Assembly (NCBI RefSeq): GCF_013185185.1
Contig: NZ_JAAZWE010000001.1
Location: forward strand, 496,001 to 560,000
Length of the DNA stretch: 64,000 nucleotides
Direction: 5' to 3'
From: Saccharibacillus endophyticus
Lineage (GTDB): Bacteria > Bacillota > Bacilli > Paenibacillales > Paenibacillaceae
The notes beneath the pieces are model-generated. The model was not told the origin of the DNA. It searched no databases and saw only the letters and a list, made by a program, of their open reading frames with translations. Both the position numbers and the translations under genes were made by a program. How positions within the stretch are numbered: position 1 is the first letter of the stretch; every line of letters begins with the position of its first letter. Positions 49,851-58,512 of the stretch are shown piece after piece.

Positions 49851-52043
49851 ATGAAGAAAAGAATGAAGCTGCATACGCCTTTTTTTCTGAGTTTGACGCT
49901 GATCGCGGTATGCAGCATTCTTGTGCTCTCCGTCGCGATCTTTTTCTGGTACCGGAGCTTAACGATTCAGAACGTCAACAAGGCCAACGAAAGCGTGCTT
50001 TTGAATACGGCCAACGTGTACCGAAATTACAAAGACGTCGCCCAAAACTATACGATGGATTTCTATGCGAACCCGAATATCCACGCGCTCATGATGAGCG
50101 GCGACACCGATTGGAGCGACCAGCTTTACAGCGCTTTAAGCCAGATCAAGGGTGCGCTGATCGTCAATCCTTATTTGGAAAACGCCTATATCTTCGGTAC
50201 CGAAGAACCTGTCGCCATGTTCGAGAATCTTCCGCTCAGCCTGGACTCCAAACAAGAATTGTTTCGTAAAATTCAGGAGAGCCGAATTGTCGAGTCGCCT
50301 TTTCTTTGGACCGCGCAGCGAAATGACGGAAGCGACATTCCGTTGATCGCGGTTTTCTATAATGACCGGGCTTTTGCCAACAGCGCTTATTACGGCGGCG
50401 TCGCGATCACGATCAATCCGGCGGAACTGCAAAAAAATCTGTTCGTGCAGCAGGGCGAAGATTCCACGCATTACCGAATTCTTGACGAGCACGGAAATTT
50501 GTTGATGCATAGCCCCGGAATCTCGGAAATCGACCCCGAAATGGCGCAGCGCATTATCCAAACGGAAGCTTCGGCTGAACACTCTTTCGTTTTCAAAGGC
50601 AATGATGAAGCGAAATTGATTACCTACGTCCACTCGGAAAAAGACGGATTGTGGTTCGTTTCCGAAACCTCTTATACCGACAGCGTGCGCGATATCTCCA
50701 ATGCCCGGAACCTGATGATGCTTCTGTGCCTGGCTCTTACCCTCGTCGCGATCGCGATTGCTTTCTGGATCTCGCGCCGCATGTATCAACCGATCGACCG
50801 GATCTTCGGCAGCATCGTTCATCTGTCGGGCAGCCCTGATTCCCCGCAGAGTCGGGATTACCGGATCGTCAATCGCGAACTGGAAAGCATCGGCGAACGA
50901 ATGGCCCAGCTGCGCAAAGAAAACGACGACAGCGCCGTGCTGCATTGGCTGCTCGCTCCCCGCGATGCCGACGGGAGCGGTACGCCGCAGCGCTTGGCCG
51001 AGTTGGAAGGTTCTTATTGCGTATGCGTATTGTCTGCGGAAAAAGACTGCGACGAGATGTTGGCGCTCATTAAGCTAACGTTCGAAGAGTGGGCCAATCT
51101 CCGGATCTTCCGTCCGCACCGCCATACCGCCGTGCTGATTGTCAGCGAGTTAACGCCGGGATGTTTGGATGATCCCGAAGATTTTCAAAAGCGCTGGAAC
51201 CAAGTCGAACATAGCGCAGACGCAGCGGGGATTCGTTATACGCTCGGCGTCAGCGGGTTGACCGGCCTCGCGGAACAGCTGAAAGACCGCTATGACGAAG
51301 CTTGCGACTGTCGGCGCCACGTGAAATTCCGCAAGCAGCAATCGATCATATTCGCCGAAGGTCTGCTTCCGCTTCATGCAGGGCCGATTCCGGAAAGTCA
51401 TATGGAACCGATTCGGACTGCCGTGCGCAAACGGGACGAAGCGTCGATCAATCAGGCAGTCGGGCAGCTTTTGTCCGTGACCTGCGAGTATCGGGCGGAA
51501 GCCTCGACTGCTTTTCTCGCCAGCCTGGCTTCGGAGCTGAGTCGTATCGGCGCGAAAAAGGCAGAACACTGGGACCTCGATCTGCTCGATCTGTATCCGC
51601 TAATCGATCGGATCGGGAACCACGCCGAATTGCGGGAGTGGCTCGATCATCACTGCCGCGTTGCAAGTGATCGGCTGGATCGGATCGACGGTCTGCAAAC
51701 GCGCAGTCTCGCCGCAGAAGCGGTACGTTATATCGCCGAGCATTACAACGATCCCGAATTGTCGCTCAACGCGCTGGCGGAAAAGCTGTCGATCAGTTCG
51801 GCGTATCTCAGCCGCTTGATCGCGGACGGAACCGGCAGCAATTTCCCGGAACTGGTGAATCTGCATCGTCTGGAACAAGCCCAGCGGCTGTTGATCGGAG
51901 AGCTTGAGCTGGATATTCGCGAGATTGCCGAACAGGTCGGGTACAACAGCAGCACCTATTTTACGACTCAGTTCAAAAAGCGCTACGGCGTCACTCCTTC
52001 CAAATGGAGAATCCACCACGTGCTGGAGCATAAGGAACCGTAA
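49851..52043 (+). CDS. Membrane-bound AraC family regulator (YesS-like)
   Basis: About 730 residues. A first membrane segment (about 10-33: FFLSLTLIAVCSILVLSVAI) and a second (about 285-307: LMMLLCLALTLVAIAIAFWI) enclose an extracellular Cache-like sensor of ~250 residues. A linker with HAMP-like start (RRMYQPIDRIFGSI) leads to a middle domain and the C-terminal AraC helix-turn-helix (EKLSISSAYLSRLIADGTGS and EIAEQVGYNSSTYFTTQFKK). This is the architecture of B. subtilis YesS, regulator of rhamnogalacturonan use. ATG at 49851 is 8 nt from TAGGAG; GTG at 49842 is too close. It precedes the sugar ABC importer, its likely target. Confidence 0.88.
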   Translation: MKKRMKLHTPFFLSLTLIAVCSILVLSVAIFFWYRSLTIQNVNKANESVLLNTANVYRNYKDVAQNYTMDFYANPNIHALMMSGDTDWSDQLYSALSQIKGALIVNPYLENAYIFGTEEPVAMFENLPLSLDSKQELFRKIQESRIVESPFLWTAQRNDGSDIPLIAVFYNDRAFANSAYYGGVAITINPAELQKNLFVQQGEDSTHYRILDEHGNLLMHSPGISEIDPEMAQRIIQTEASAEHSFVFKGNDEAKLITYVHSEKDGLWFVSETSYTDSVRDISNARNLMMLLCLALTLVAIAIAFWISRRMYQPIDRIFGSIVHLSGSPDSPQSRDYRIVNRELESIGERMAQLRKENDDSAVLHWLLAPRDADGSGTPQRLAELEGSYCVCVLSAEKDCDEMLALIKLTFEEWANLRIFRPHRHTAVLIVSELTPGCLDDPEDFQKRWNQVEHSADAAGIRYTLGVSGLTGLAEQLKDRYDEACDCRRHVKFRKQQSIIFAEGLLPLHAGPIPESHMEPIRTAVRKRDEASINQAVGQLLSVTCEYRAEASTAFLASLASELSRIGAKKAEHWDLDLLDLYPLIDRIGNHAELREWLDHHCRVASDRLDRIDGLQTRSLAAEAVRYIAEHYNDPELSLNALAEKLSISSAYLSRLIADGTGSNFPELVNLHRLEQAQRLLIGELELDIREIAEQVGYNSSTYFTTQFKKRYGVTPSKWRIHHVLEHKEP

Positions 52044-52050
52044 TGCTTGC

Positions 52051-52153
52051 TTAAGGCAGCTTAAGTTCAAAAAAATGATGCTTTTTTCGTTTTGTTAAGC
52101 CCTTCTTTTCGCGATTTGTTAAGCTTTATCTCTTTATTTTGATAGCGCTTACA
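52051..52153 (+). promoter_or_regulatory. ABC importer control region: direct repeats and a perfect cre box
   Basis: TTTGTTAAGC occurs at 52091-52100 and 52115-52124, 24 bp apart, and GCTTAAG occurs twice just after the regulator stop around 52050; such repeats resemble AraC operators. TGATAGCGCTTACA (52140-52153) fits the CcpA cre consensus at every position. The importer genes start at 52224, so catabolite repression and activation by the upstream AraC sensor are both likely. Confidence 0.75.
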
Positions 52154-52223
52154 TATTTCCCGGGCTTATGCTGATGGCGTTACGAATCCAACACGTCAAA
52201 ACGAAAAAAGGAGTGGAACGTCG

Positions 52224-53204
52224 ATGGTGCAACAAGCTACGCCGCGCGAAACGAACGAGCGTCTCGCCAAGCGTCAGGCTGTAAGCTTCGGTCGGCTGCG
52301 AAAGTCGATCGGAAGAGATGCTCCCTTATACTTGCTGGCGCTGCCGGGAATCGCGGTTCTGATCCTCTTCGCCTACCTGCCGATGAGCGGGCTGATCCTC
52401 GTATTCAAGAACTACAACTTCAATGACGGCATCTTCGGCAGTCCCTGGGCGGGATTCGCCAACTTCGAGTTCTTTTTCTCCAGCATGGAAGATGCGATTC
52501 GGGCAACGCGCAACACCGTCATGCTGAATGTGCTGTACATGTTGACCGGTACCTTTTTCTCCGTGGCGATCGCTATTGTATTGAATGAAATACGCAGCAA
52601 ATGGTTCGTCAAAATCACGCAAAGCGTCATGTTCTTTCCCTACTTCATTTCGTGGATCATCATCGGAGCGATTCTGTTCTCCCTGCTGGACTACGATAAA
52701 GGCATCCTGAACCAATCGCTCGCCGCTTTGGGCTTAAGTCAGGTGGATTGGTATTCGAGTCCGTGGCTGTTCGTCGTCATTTTGGTGCTGGCGAACATCT
52801 GGAAAAGTGCCGGATACGGCGCGATCATCTATTATGCGGTGCTTCAGGGGATTGACACCTCCTACTATGAAGCGGCCCGGATCGACGGTGCTTCGAGGTG
52901 GCAGATCATCATGCGGATCACGCTGCCGATGCTGATCCCGTCGATCATCCTGATGAGCCTGCTCAGTATCGGCGGGATGCTCAAAGGCGATCTCAGCATG
53001 ATCATGGGCGTCACTTTCCTGAATCCTTTGCTGCTGCCGACCACCGATATCATCGACGTGTACGTCTACCGTACCGCGATCCGTTCCGGCGAGTTCGGAT
53101 TCGCGTCGGCGATTACGTTGTATCAGTCCGTGTTCGGCTTCATTCTGGTGCTGGTCGCCAACAAAATGGCCGGCTGGTACGACAAAGACAGCAAACTCTT
53201 CTAG
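52224..53204 (+). CDS. lplB: Sugar ABC transporter permease, LplB-like
   Basis: 326 residues with about six membrane segments. N-terminal cytoplasmic part, then LYLLALPGIAVLILFAYLPM, GLILVFKNYNFNDGIFGSPW, and the cytoplasmic EAA loop YYEAARIDGASRWQIIMRIT that docks on the ATPase. These permeases (LplB, YtcP, YesP) serve import of polygalacturonate, rhamnogalacturonan or aldotetrauronic oligomers in Bacilli. ATG at 52224 follows AAAAGGAG. It is the first gene of a three-gene importer without an ATPase; family members use the shared ATPase MsmX encoded elsewhere. Confidence 0.9.
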   Translation: MVQQATPRETNERLAKRQAVSFGRLRKSIGRDAPLYLLALPGIAVLILFAYLPMSGLILVFKNYNFNDGIFGSPWAGFANFEFFFSSMEDAIRATRNTVMLNVLYMLTGTFFSVAIAIVLNEIRSKWFVKITQSVMFFPYFISWIIIGAILFSLLDYDKGILNQSLAALGLSQVDWYSSPWLFVVILVLANIWKSAGYGAIIYYAVLQGIDTSYYEAARIDGASRWQIIMRITLPMLIPSIILMSLLSIGGMLKGDLSMIMGVTFLNPLLLPTTDIIDVYVYRTAIRSGEFGFASAITLYQSVFGFILVLVANKMAGWYDKDSKLF

Positions 53205-53216
53205 GAGGTGAAAAGC

Positions 53217-54101
53217 ATGTCCAAGGCTGAAAACAAAGGCTTATTGATCTTTTTCTACATCTGCATCGCCGTCTTTTCTGTCATTTGCTTCGCCCCGTTC
53301 GTGCTGGCGGTCTCCGGTTCGTTATCGACGGAGTCTCGGATAGCGGCGGAAGGGTATTCGTTCTGGCCGCGCGGCTTTTCGCTGGAGACGTATCAGTTTT
53401 TGTTCGGCTCCAAACTGGAACAGATCGTTCGCGCCTATGCCGTGTCGTTGACCGTGACGGTGCTGGGCACGGTGTCGGCGGTTCTGGTCACGACGGCGTA
53501 CGCCTATGTGGTTTCCGTCAAAAGTTTCCGCTTCCGCAACGTCTTTGCCTTTTTCGCCTACTTCACCATGCTGTTCAGCGGCGGCACGCTCCCTTGGTAT
53601 CTGCTCAGCACGAAATACTATCATCTCGACGACAAGCTCATCGGCCTGATCGCCCCTTACCTGCTGAGCGTGTTCCTGATGTTCCTGATGACCAACTATT
53701 TCCGCAGCATTCCGCACGAGATCGTGGAATCGGCGCAGATCGACGGAGCCGGACATCTGCGTATTTTCATCCGGATCATGCTGCCGCTCGGGCGGGTCGG
53801 GGTGGTCACCATTTCCCTGTTCTACGCGCTGCAATATTGGAACGACTTCTACCTGCCGCTGATGCTGGTCACCGACGAACGGCTGTACACGATCCAATAC
53901 CTCATGTACACCATGATGGCCAATATCCAGTTTCTCGCGTCCGGCAATGCCGCGCAGGTCGGAGGAGCGATCATCGCCCCGCCGCTTGAAACCGCCAAAA
54001 TGGCGATGACTTGTCTGACCGTGCTGCCGATCGCGATTTTGTACCCGTTTTTGCAAGGCTTTTTCGTAAAAGGAATCGTGGTCGGCTCGGTCAAAGGTTG
54101 A
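53217..54101 (+). CDS. Sugar ABC transporter permease, LplC/YtcP-like
   Basis: 294 residues with six membrane segments: IFFYICIAVFSVICFAPFVL at the N-terminus, SLTVTVLGTVSAVLVTTAYA, FAYFTMLFSGGTLPWYLLST, the EAA loop IVESAQIDGAGHLRIFIRIM, and a C-terminal FLQGFFVKGIVVGSVKG. It pairs with the LplB-like permease to form the membrane channel. ATG at 53217 is 8 nt from AGGAGG; a GTG at 53208 lies inside that site. Co-transcribed with both neighbours. Confidence 0.9.
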   Translation: MSKAENKGLLIFFYICIAVFSVICFAPFVLAVSGSLSTESRIAAEGYSFWPRGFSLETYQFLFGSKLEQIVRAYAVSLTVTVLGTVSAVLVTTAYAYVVSVKSFRFRNVFAFFAYFTMLFSGGTLPWYLLSTKYYHLDDKLIGLIAPYLLSVFLMFLMTNYFRSIPHEIVESAQIDGAGHLRIFIRIMLPLGRVGVVTISLFYALQYWNDFYLPLMLVTDERLYTIQYLMYTMMANIQFLASGNAAQVGGAIIAPPLETAKMAMTCLTVLPIAILYPFLQGFFVKGIVVGSVKG

Positions 54102-54163
54102 TCGTACCGCTATAAGGGCAAAGCGCTTGAATCTTCGACTACATGAGGGAGGTTGGTTCATTT

Positions 54164-55690
54164 ATGTTCGGAAAAAAAGGATGGCTCGGTTTGCTTATGA
54201 CTGCGGTTCTGCTGCTTGGTGCGTGTTCGCAAGGCGGAGGCGCAACGACGACCGGCACAGGCGGCAGCGACGCAAATTCCACGGATGCGTCCGGTAACGA
54301 AGCAAGCGGCGAGTTGGCTCCGGCCAAGCTCAAGATCGTGCTGTACGGAGACGAGTCTAACCGGATGAAGGAATTGGCGAAGACGGAGTTTTACGACCGC
54401 ATCAAGCAGGAAATCAACGCCGAAGTCGAATTCCAATTCCTGCCGTGGACGGAATATGCGGGCGGCAAGACGGATCTGATGCTCTCCACAGGCGAAGACT
54501 TCGCGACGTACACCGACGCCAACTACATGGTCAAATCGGTCGCCAAAGGCCTGTACGCGGATCTCACCCCCTATACGGAAGCTTCCGACGATCTGAGCCG
54601 AACGGTAGACGAAGCTTCGTTCAAAGCCTTCCAATTGAGCGGAAAACAGTATGCGATTCCGGTCGGCAACAAACCCAATTCCGCCGAGTTTTACAGCGTG
54701 CTCGTCCGTCAGGACCTGCTGGAAGAAGTCGGCATGAGCGAAGTGACTTCGCTTGCGCAGCTGGAGGAATACTACGATAAAGCCCATGCTGCCCATCCCG
54801 AGCTGATCGGTTACGCCGGAGTCGATGCTCGCCGGATGCTGCTGTACGATTACACGGACAAAAACCTGTATTGGCAAAACGATTTTGTCGCATTGGACGA
54901 ATCGGCGCAGGACGATCGGATCATCAATTGGTTCGAGTCCGAAGAATTCAAAAAATATGCAGGCCTGATGCGCGGCTGGTACGAAAAAGGCATCATCCCG
55001 AAATACGCCGCCACCAACGTCCCGCAGTTGCAATCCGACTGGAATTCCGGCAAAGCGATGTTCTGGGCCGGTACGGCGGCGCGTCCTTTCGAAGGCGCGG
55101 CGACCATCTCCCAAGCCGTGCCGGACGCCAAGCTGGTCAACTACTTCCTCGGCGAAGGCCGTCCGAAGATCAGCCGTGGCACGTATAGCACCGCGTTCTT
55201 CGTCTCTTCGGCCGCGAAAGATCCGGAACGTTACGTGATGTTCTTCAATCTGCTGCAAAAAGATCAAGAACTTTACGACCTGTTCGCCTACGGCATCGAA
55301 GGCACGGATTATACGCTGGACGAGAACGATCGGATCACCCGCCTGACGACGGATTCGTTGATTCCCGACTGGCTGCTCATGAACAAAAACTTTATCCGTT
55401 TCGACAACAGCGTGCCGGACGATTTTATTGCCGAATACAAAGCTTGGGACGACGGCGCGGTCATTTCGAAAGGCGCAGGCTTTAACTTCGACAACACCCC
55501 GGTCAAAAACGAAGAAACCAAGCTGAACGGCGTATTGACCGAATACCTGGCTCCGATCGGCAGCGGCTTCGTCGATTACGAGACGGGATATCCGAAAGCG
55601 CTGGAACGACTTAAAGCCGCAGGGATCGACAAGTATATCGCGGAATATCAAAAGCAATTTTCGGCGTGGCATGCGGAGCAGAATCAGTAG
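54164..55690 (+). CDS. Extracellular solute-binding lipoprotein of the sugar importer
   Basis: About 508 residues. The N-terminus is a lipoprotein signal: Lys-Lys, a hydrophobic core (GWLGLLMTAVLLL) and the lipobox LGAC, then a Gly/Thr/Ser-rich linker. The mature part is a two-lobed binding protein of the LplA/YtcQ type (AKLKIVLYGDE start, FLPWTEYAGGKTDLMLSTGE, AIPVGNKPNSAEFYSVLVRQ). It binds oligosaccharides outside the cell and hands them to the LplB/LplC-like permeases. ATG at 54164 follows GAGGGAGG; an ATG at 54143 lies upstream of that site. Last gene of the importer operon. Confidence 0.9.
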   Translation: MFGKKGWLGLLMTAVLLLGACSQGGGATTTGTGGSDANSTDASGNEASGELAPAKLKIVLYGDESNRMKELAKTEFYDRIKQEINAEVEFQFLPWTEYAGGKTDLMLSTGEDFATYTDANYMVKSVAKGLYADLTPYTEASDDLSRTVDEASFKAFQLSGKQYAIPVGNKPNSAEFYSVLVRQDLLEEVGMSEVTSLAQLEEYYDKAHAAHPELIGYAGVDARRMLLYDYTDKNLYWQNDFVALDESAQDDRIINWFESEEFKKYAGLMRGWYEKGIIPKYAATNVPQLQSDWNSGKAMFWAGTAARPFEGAATISQAVPDAKLVNYFLGEGRPKISRGTYSTAFFVSSAAKDPERYVMFFNLLQKDQELYDLFAYGIEGTDYTLDENDRITRLTTDSLIPDWLLMNKNFIRFDNSVPDDFIAEYKAWDDGAVISKGAGFNFDNTPVKNEETKLNGVLTEYLAPIGSGFVDYETGYPKALERLKAAGIDKYIAEYQKQFSAWHAEQNQ

Positions 55691-55750
55691 TACATCGCAA
55701 GCGAAACAGACTTAAAAGTTCCTTTCGAGAGAATTCAAGAGGATTTATCG

Positions 55751-55790
55751 AACAAACGCGCTTTCGGATAATAGAGGGCGCGTTTGTTTT
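55751..55790 (+). terminator. Terminator after the sugar importer operon
   Basis: AACAAACGCGC and GCGCGTTTGTT form a perfect 11-bp stem with a 16-nt loop and a TTTT tail, 60 bp after the solute-binding protein stop. Confidence 0.85.
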
Positions 55791-55823
55791 CGTTGAGGCG
55801 CATTAGAGATAGGCCCGCTTCTT

Positions 55824-57347
55824 TCATATGCGCGCTATGCCCCATGCTATAGCCAATCGCTTTACGCCTTCCTCGATTGCGGCTTCATTTAATCCCGCGT
55901 ATCCAAGCAGCACTTGCGTTTTGACTGGGGACGATACATCCGAAGGATCGATATAACAGTCGGCTGCCGGATAGACTCTGACTCCCCATTTTTCTGCAGC
56001 CCCGATCGATTCCTGCTCGGTCATTCCGTTATTCGGCTTCAGCAGCAGATGCAAGCCGGCAGCCGCACCGATGATTCGCACCTTTTGATCCATGTAAGTT
56101 CGAATAGCCGCCACCAAGGCCGAGTATCTTTTTTTATACAAATTCCGCATTCGATTAAGATGTCTGGCCCACTCCCCGCTCTGCATGAACAACGCCAACG
56201 TATATTGATCCAATCTCGAAGTCGTTTGTTTGTAATGCTGTCCTCTCGTCCGGTAGGCGGGCATCAGCTTATCGGGAAGAACCAGATAACCGATACGCGC
56301 CGAGGGCATCAGCGACTTTGAAAACGTCCCTACGTAAACCGTATTGCCGTGCTTGTCCAGGCTATGCAAAGAAGGAATCGGCCGCCCTTCATAACGAAAC
56401 TCGCTGTCGTAATCATCCTCGATGATCGTTCCGCCTGCCGCCCGCGCCCATTCGATCAATTCCAGCCGCCGTGATACGGACATCACGGTGCCGGTGGGGA
56501 ATTGATGGGAAGGGGTAATGTAGACGGCCTGTACTTCGTGCTGCCCGAGTTCGCTCACTCGTATGCCCGATTCATCCAGTTTTACCGCAACCGGGGCGCG
56601 CCCGCACTCCTCAAAAATCATGCGCATGCGCGGGTACCCCGGCTCTTCCATTGCGTATCTCGCTTCTCGTCCGATCAGCCGGCACAACAAGTCCATCAAC
56701 CACTGCGTTCCCGCACCGATGACGATCTGTCCGGGCGAGCAGCGCACGCCGCGCGACTGATACAGATATTCGGCAATTTGCTGTCTTAACTCGATCTCTC
56801 CCTGCGGGTCTCCGTATTGGAGAAGGCGCGCATGCTCGGGAGACAAGCTTTTCATCAGAAACTGACGCCATAAGCGGTACGGAAAATGCTGCGTATCGAC
56901 GTCGCCGTATCTGAAGTCGTACAACGGTTCATTTGCGGCATTCAAAGATTCAAGCTCGGCTCCGCCGTCCAAATCCGAGTCGTCGGAGTCCCACGGATTT
57001 TTGCCGTTGATCAGATTCGTCGGTTCGTCTTTGTTGAGTTGGGACCGATCACGCTTTAATGCCTCTTCGCTCTCGGGCAGTTCGGATACAAACAAACCTC
57101 GACGAGGCTCGCTGTGCACATAACCTTCCGCAAGCAGCTGCTGATAAGCCGCATCTACCGTATTTCGGCTAACATGCAGATGACCGGCCAGTCGGCGCTG
57201 AGAAGGCAATTTGCTGCCCGAAGAAATTCGCCCGGCACGGATCTCTATTCTCAAATAGCTGTACAACTGTTCATAAATCGGTTCTTTTCGATGGCTATCC
57301 CATATTCCGTCCGGATTGCTTGTCAACAACGGCGTAAGTTCCAACAT
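55824..57347 (-). CDS. MocR/PdxR-type regulator (GntR HTH fused to aminotransferase)
   Basis: About 507 residues. The first ~75 are a GntR winged helix (EPIYEQLYSYLRIEIRAGRI, LPSQRRLAGHLHVSRNTVDA), a linker follows, and the rest is a fold-type I aminotransferase with the PLP lysine in TFSKSLMPSARIGYLV and the IIEDDYDSEFRY motif. MocR proteins use PLP or a PLP-amino acid adduct as signal. ATG at 57347 with AAAGGGG upstream; the longer frame begins before that. It is divergent from the DapA-like gene, with AACTGG repeats between. Confidence 0.9.
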   Translation of the reverse strand: MLELTPLLTSNPDGIWDSHRKEPIYEQLYSYLRIEIRAGRISSGSKLPSQRRLAGHLHVSRNTVDAAYQQLLAEGYVHSEPRRGLFVSELPESEEALKRDRSQLNKDEPTNLINGKNPWDSDDSDLDGGAELESLNAANEPLYDFRYGDVDTQHFPYRLWRQFLMKSLSPEHARLLQYGDPQGEIELRQQIAEYLYQSRGVRCSPGQIVIGAGTQWLMDLLCRLIGREARYAMEEPGYPRMRMIFEECGRAPVAVKLDESGIRVSELGQHEVQAVYITPSHQFPTGTVMSVSRRLELIEWARAAGGTIIEDDYDSEFRYEGRPIPSLHSLDKHGNTVYVGTFSKSLMPSARIGYLVLPDKLMPAYRTRGQHYKQTTSRLDQYTLALFMQSGEWARHLNRMRNLYKKRYSALVAAIRTYMDQKVRIIGAAAGLHLLLKPNNGMTEQESIGAAEKWGVRVYPAADCYIDPSDVSSPVKTQVLLGYAGLNEAAIEEGVKRLAIAWGIARI

Positions 57348-57350
57348 TCC

Positions 57351-57413
57351 AAACTGGCCCCTTTCATTTGATCGAAACTGGTTCTGTCGAACAAGCCAGT
57401 TCATTTATATACT
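57351..57413. promoter_or_regulatory. MocR operator-like repeats in the divergent region
   Basis: AACTGG occurs at 57352-57357 and 57376-57381 as a direct repeat, and inverted as CCAGTT at 57396-57401. Spacing is 24 and 20 bp. MocR regulators commonly bind direct repeats with one inverted partner. TATACT at 57408-57413 is a possible -10 box of the DapA-like gene. Confidence 0.6.
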
Positions 57414-57448
57414 ATACGAAATCGAAAAAGAAATGGGAGTGTCGGGTT

Positions 57449-58333
57449 ATGTTCAAAGGATTGTCCGCTTTTCCCCTTACGCCTTTTAAGGATGAGGATA
57501 TTGACGAACAAGCTTTTCTTGCTTTGGTCGGCCGCCTGGTTGAAGCCAAAGTCGATTCGATCGGCGTACTCGGTTCGACGGGCAGCTATATGTACCTCGG
57601 TCGCGAAGAACGTCGGCGAGTTATCGAATTGTCGGTTCGCGAAGCCGGGAAAATTCCCGTTATGGCAAGCATTAGCGAACTTCGCCTGCGCGACGTGCTG
57701 CTGCTGGCTGAAGATGCGCAAAAAGCCGGGGTGAGCGCCATGCTTCTTGCTCCCGTGTCGTATCAACCGCTCAGTGAAGAAGAAGCGTTCTCGTTGTACG
57801 AAGAAGTTTCACGCCGCGCGTCTGTTCCGATCTGCGTCTACGACAATCCCCGTACAACGAGGTTTACGTTTAGCGACGATCTGCATGGGCGAATTGCGGC
57901 GCTGCCTCATGTGCAATCCATTAAGATTCCCGGCGTTTCGGATCATTCAGTCGAGGCAAAAGAACGTATCGATCGTTTGCGGTCGGTCGTTCCCGAAAAT
58001 TTCGCGCTTGGCATCAGCGGCGACCCCTGCGCGGCAGCGGGACTGAATGCAGGCTGCGACGCCTGGTATTCCGTATTGGGCAGCTTATTCCCGAAAGTCT
58101 GCCTGGAACTGACCCGTCATGCGCAAGCCGGTCGAGCGGAAGAAGCCCTTCGCGTCTCCGAACGCTTGGCTCCGATCTGGACTTTGTTCAACCGTTACGG
58201 CAGCGTGCGCACCGCCGCGGCAATCGCGATTCGTCAAGGATGGATGAGTGCGCCGGGATTGCCTCGTCCGCTTGCTCCTGTTCCGGTTTCCGACATCGAG
58301 CAGATTGCCGATTATCTGAATACGTTGTCCTAA
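57449..58333 (+). CDS. DapA family aldolase/lyase
   Basis: 294 residues, usual length of the DHDPS/NAL class I aldolase family. The Schiff-base Lys159 stands in QSIKIPGV, Tyr131 in CVYDNPRTT, and the pyruvate-binding GSTGS near residue 45. Since the LysA pathway dapA is normally housekeeping and is not paired with a MocR regulator, this is more likely a catabolic member (for example 2-keto-3-deoxy-acid or hydroxyproline-type lyase), but the substrate cannot be read. ATG at 57449 with GGGAG upstream; the frame runs to 57368 through the operator. Divergent from MocR. Confidence 0.85.
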   Translation: MFKGLSAFPLTPFKDEDIDEQAFLALVGRLVEAKVDSIGVLGSTGSYMYLGREERRRVIELSVREAGKIPVMASISELRLRDVLLLAEDAQKAGVSAMLLAPVSYQPLSEEEAFSLYEEVSRRASVPICVYDNPRTTRFTFSDDLHGRIAALPHVQSIKIPGVSDHSVEAKERIDRLRSVVPENFALGISGDPCAAAGLNAGCDAWYSVLGSLFPKVCLELTRHAQAGRAEEALRVSERLAPIWTLFNRYGSVRTAAAIAIRQGWMSAPGLPRPLAPVPVSDIEQIADYLNTLS

Positions 58334-58336
58334 TAG

Positions 58337-58432
58337 CTTGACCAATCTTAATCCGAGGTTTACGTTCGCCTGAAACATACACGCTTTAGGTACGATTCAG
58401 GGGGGCGTAACCTTACATTTAACTTGGTCAAG
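58337..58432 (+). ncRNA. Nested inverted repeat, possible structured leader of the EamA gene
   Basis: Three nested pairings span 96 nt: CTTGACCAA (58337-58345) with TTGGTCAAG (58424-58432), GGTTTACG (58357-58364) with CGTAACC (58406-58412), and CCTGAA (58369-58374) with TTCAGG (58396-58401). There is no T tract after the last arm. It lies between the DapA-like stop and the EamA start, 80 bp before the latter. No known riboswitch class is recognised. Confidence 0.45.
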
Positions 58433-58512
58433 ATACTGATTAAAGGAAAACGGCCCCGATAACGCGAATGAAGAAGCATGCAGAGATCGGTTAAGGAGGC
58501 TAGGGTAAAGTC

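Noticed and set aside
54158-55672. 504-codon open frame on the minus strand
   Set aside because: It is the exact antisense of the solute-binding protein gene, has no ribosome-binding site and shows no domain; long antisense frames are common in GC-rich coding sequence.
58337-58432. Nested repeat as a rho-independent terminator
   Set aside because: No T run follows on either strand and the loop structure is too long for a typical terminator.
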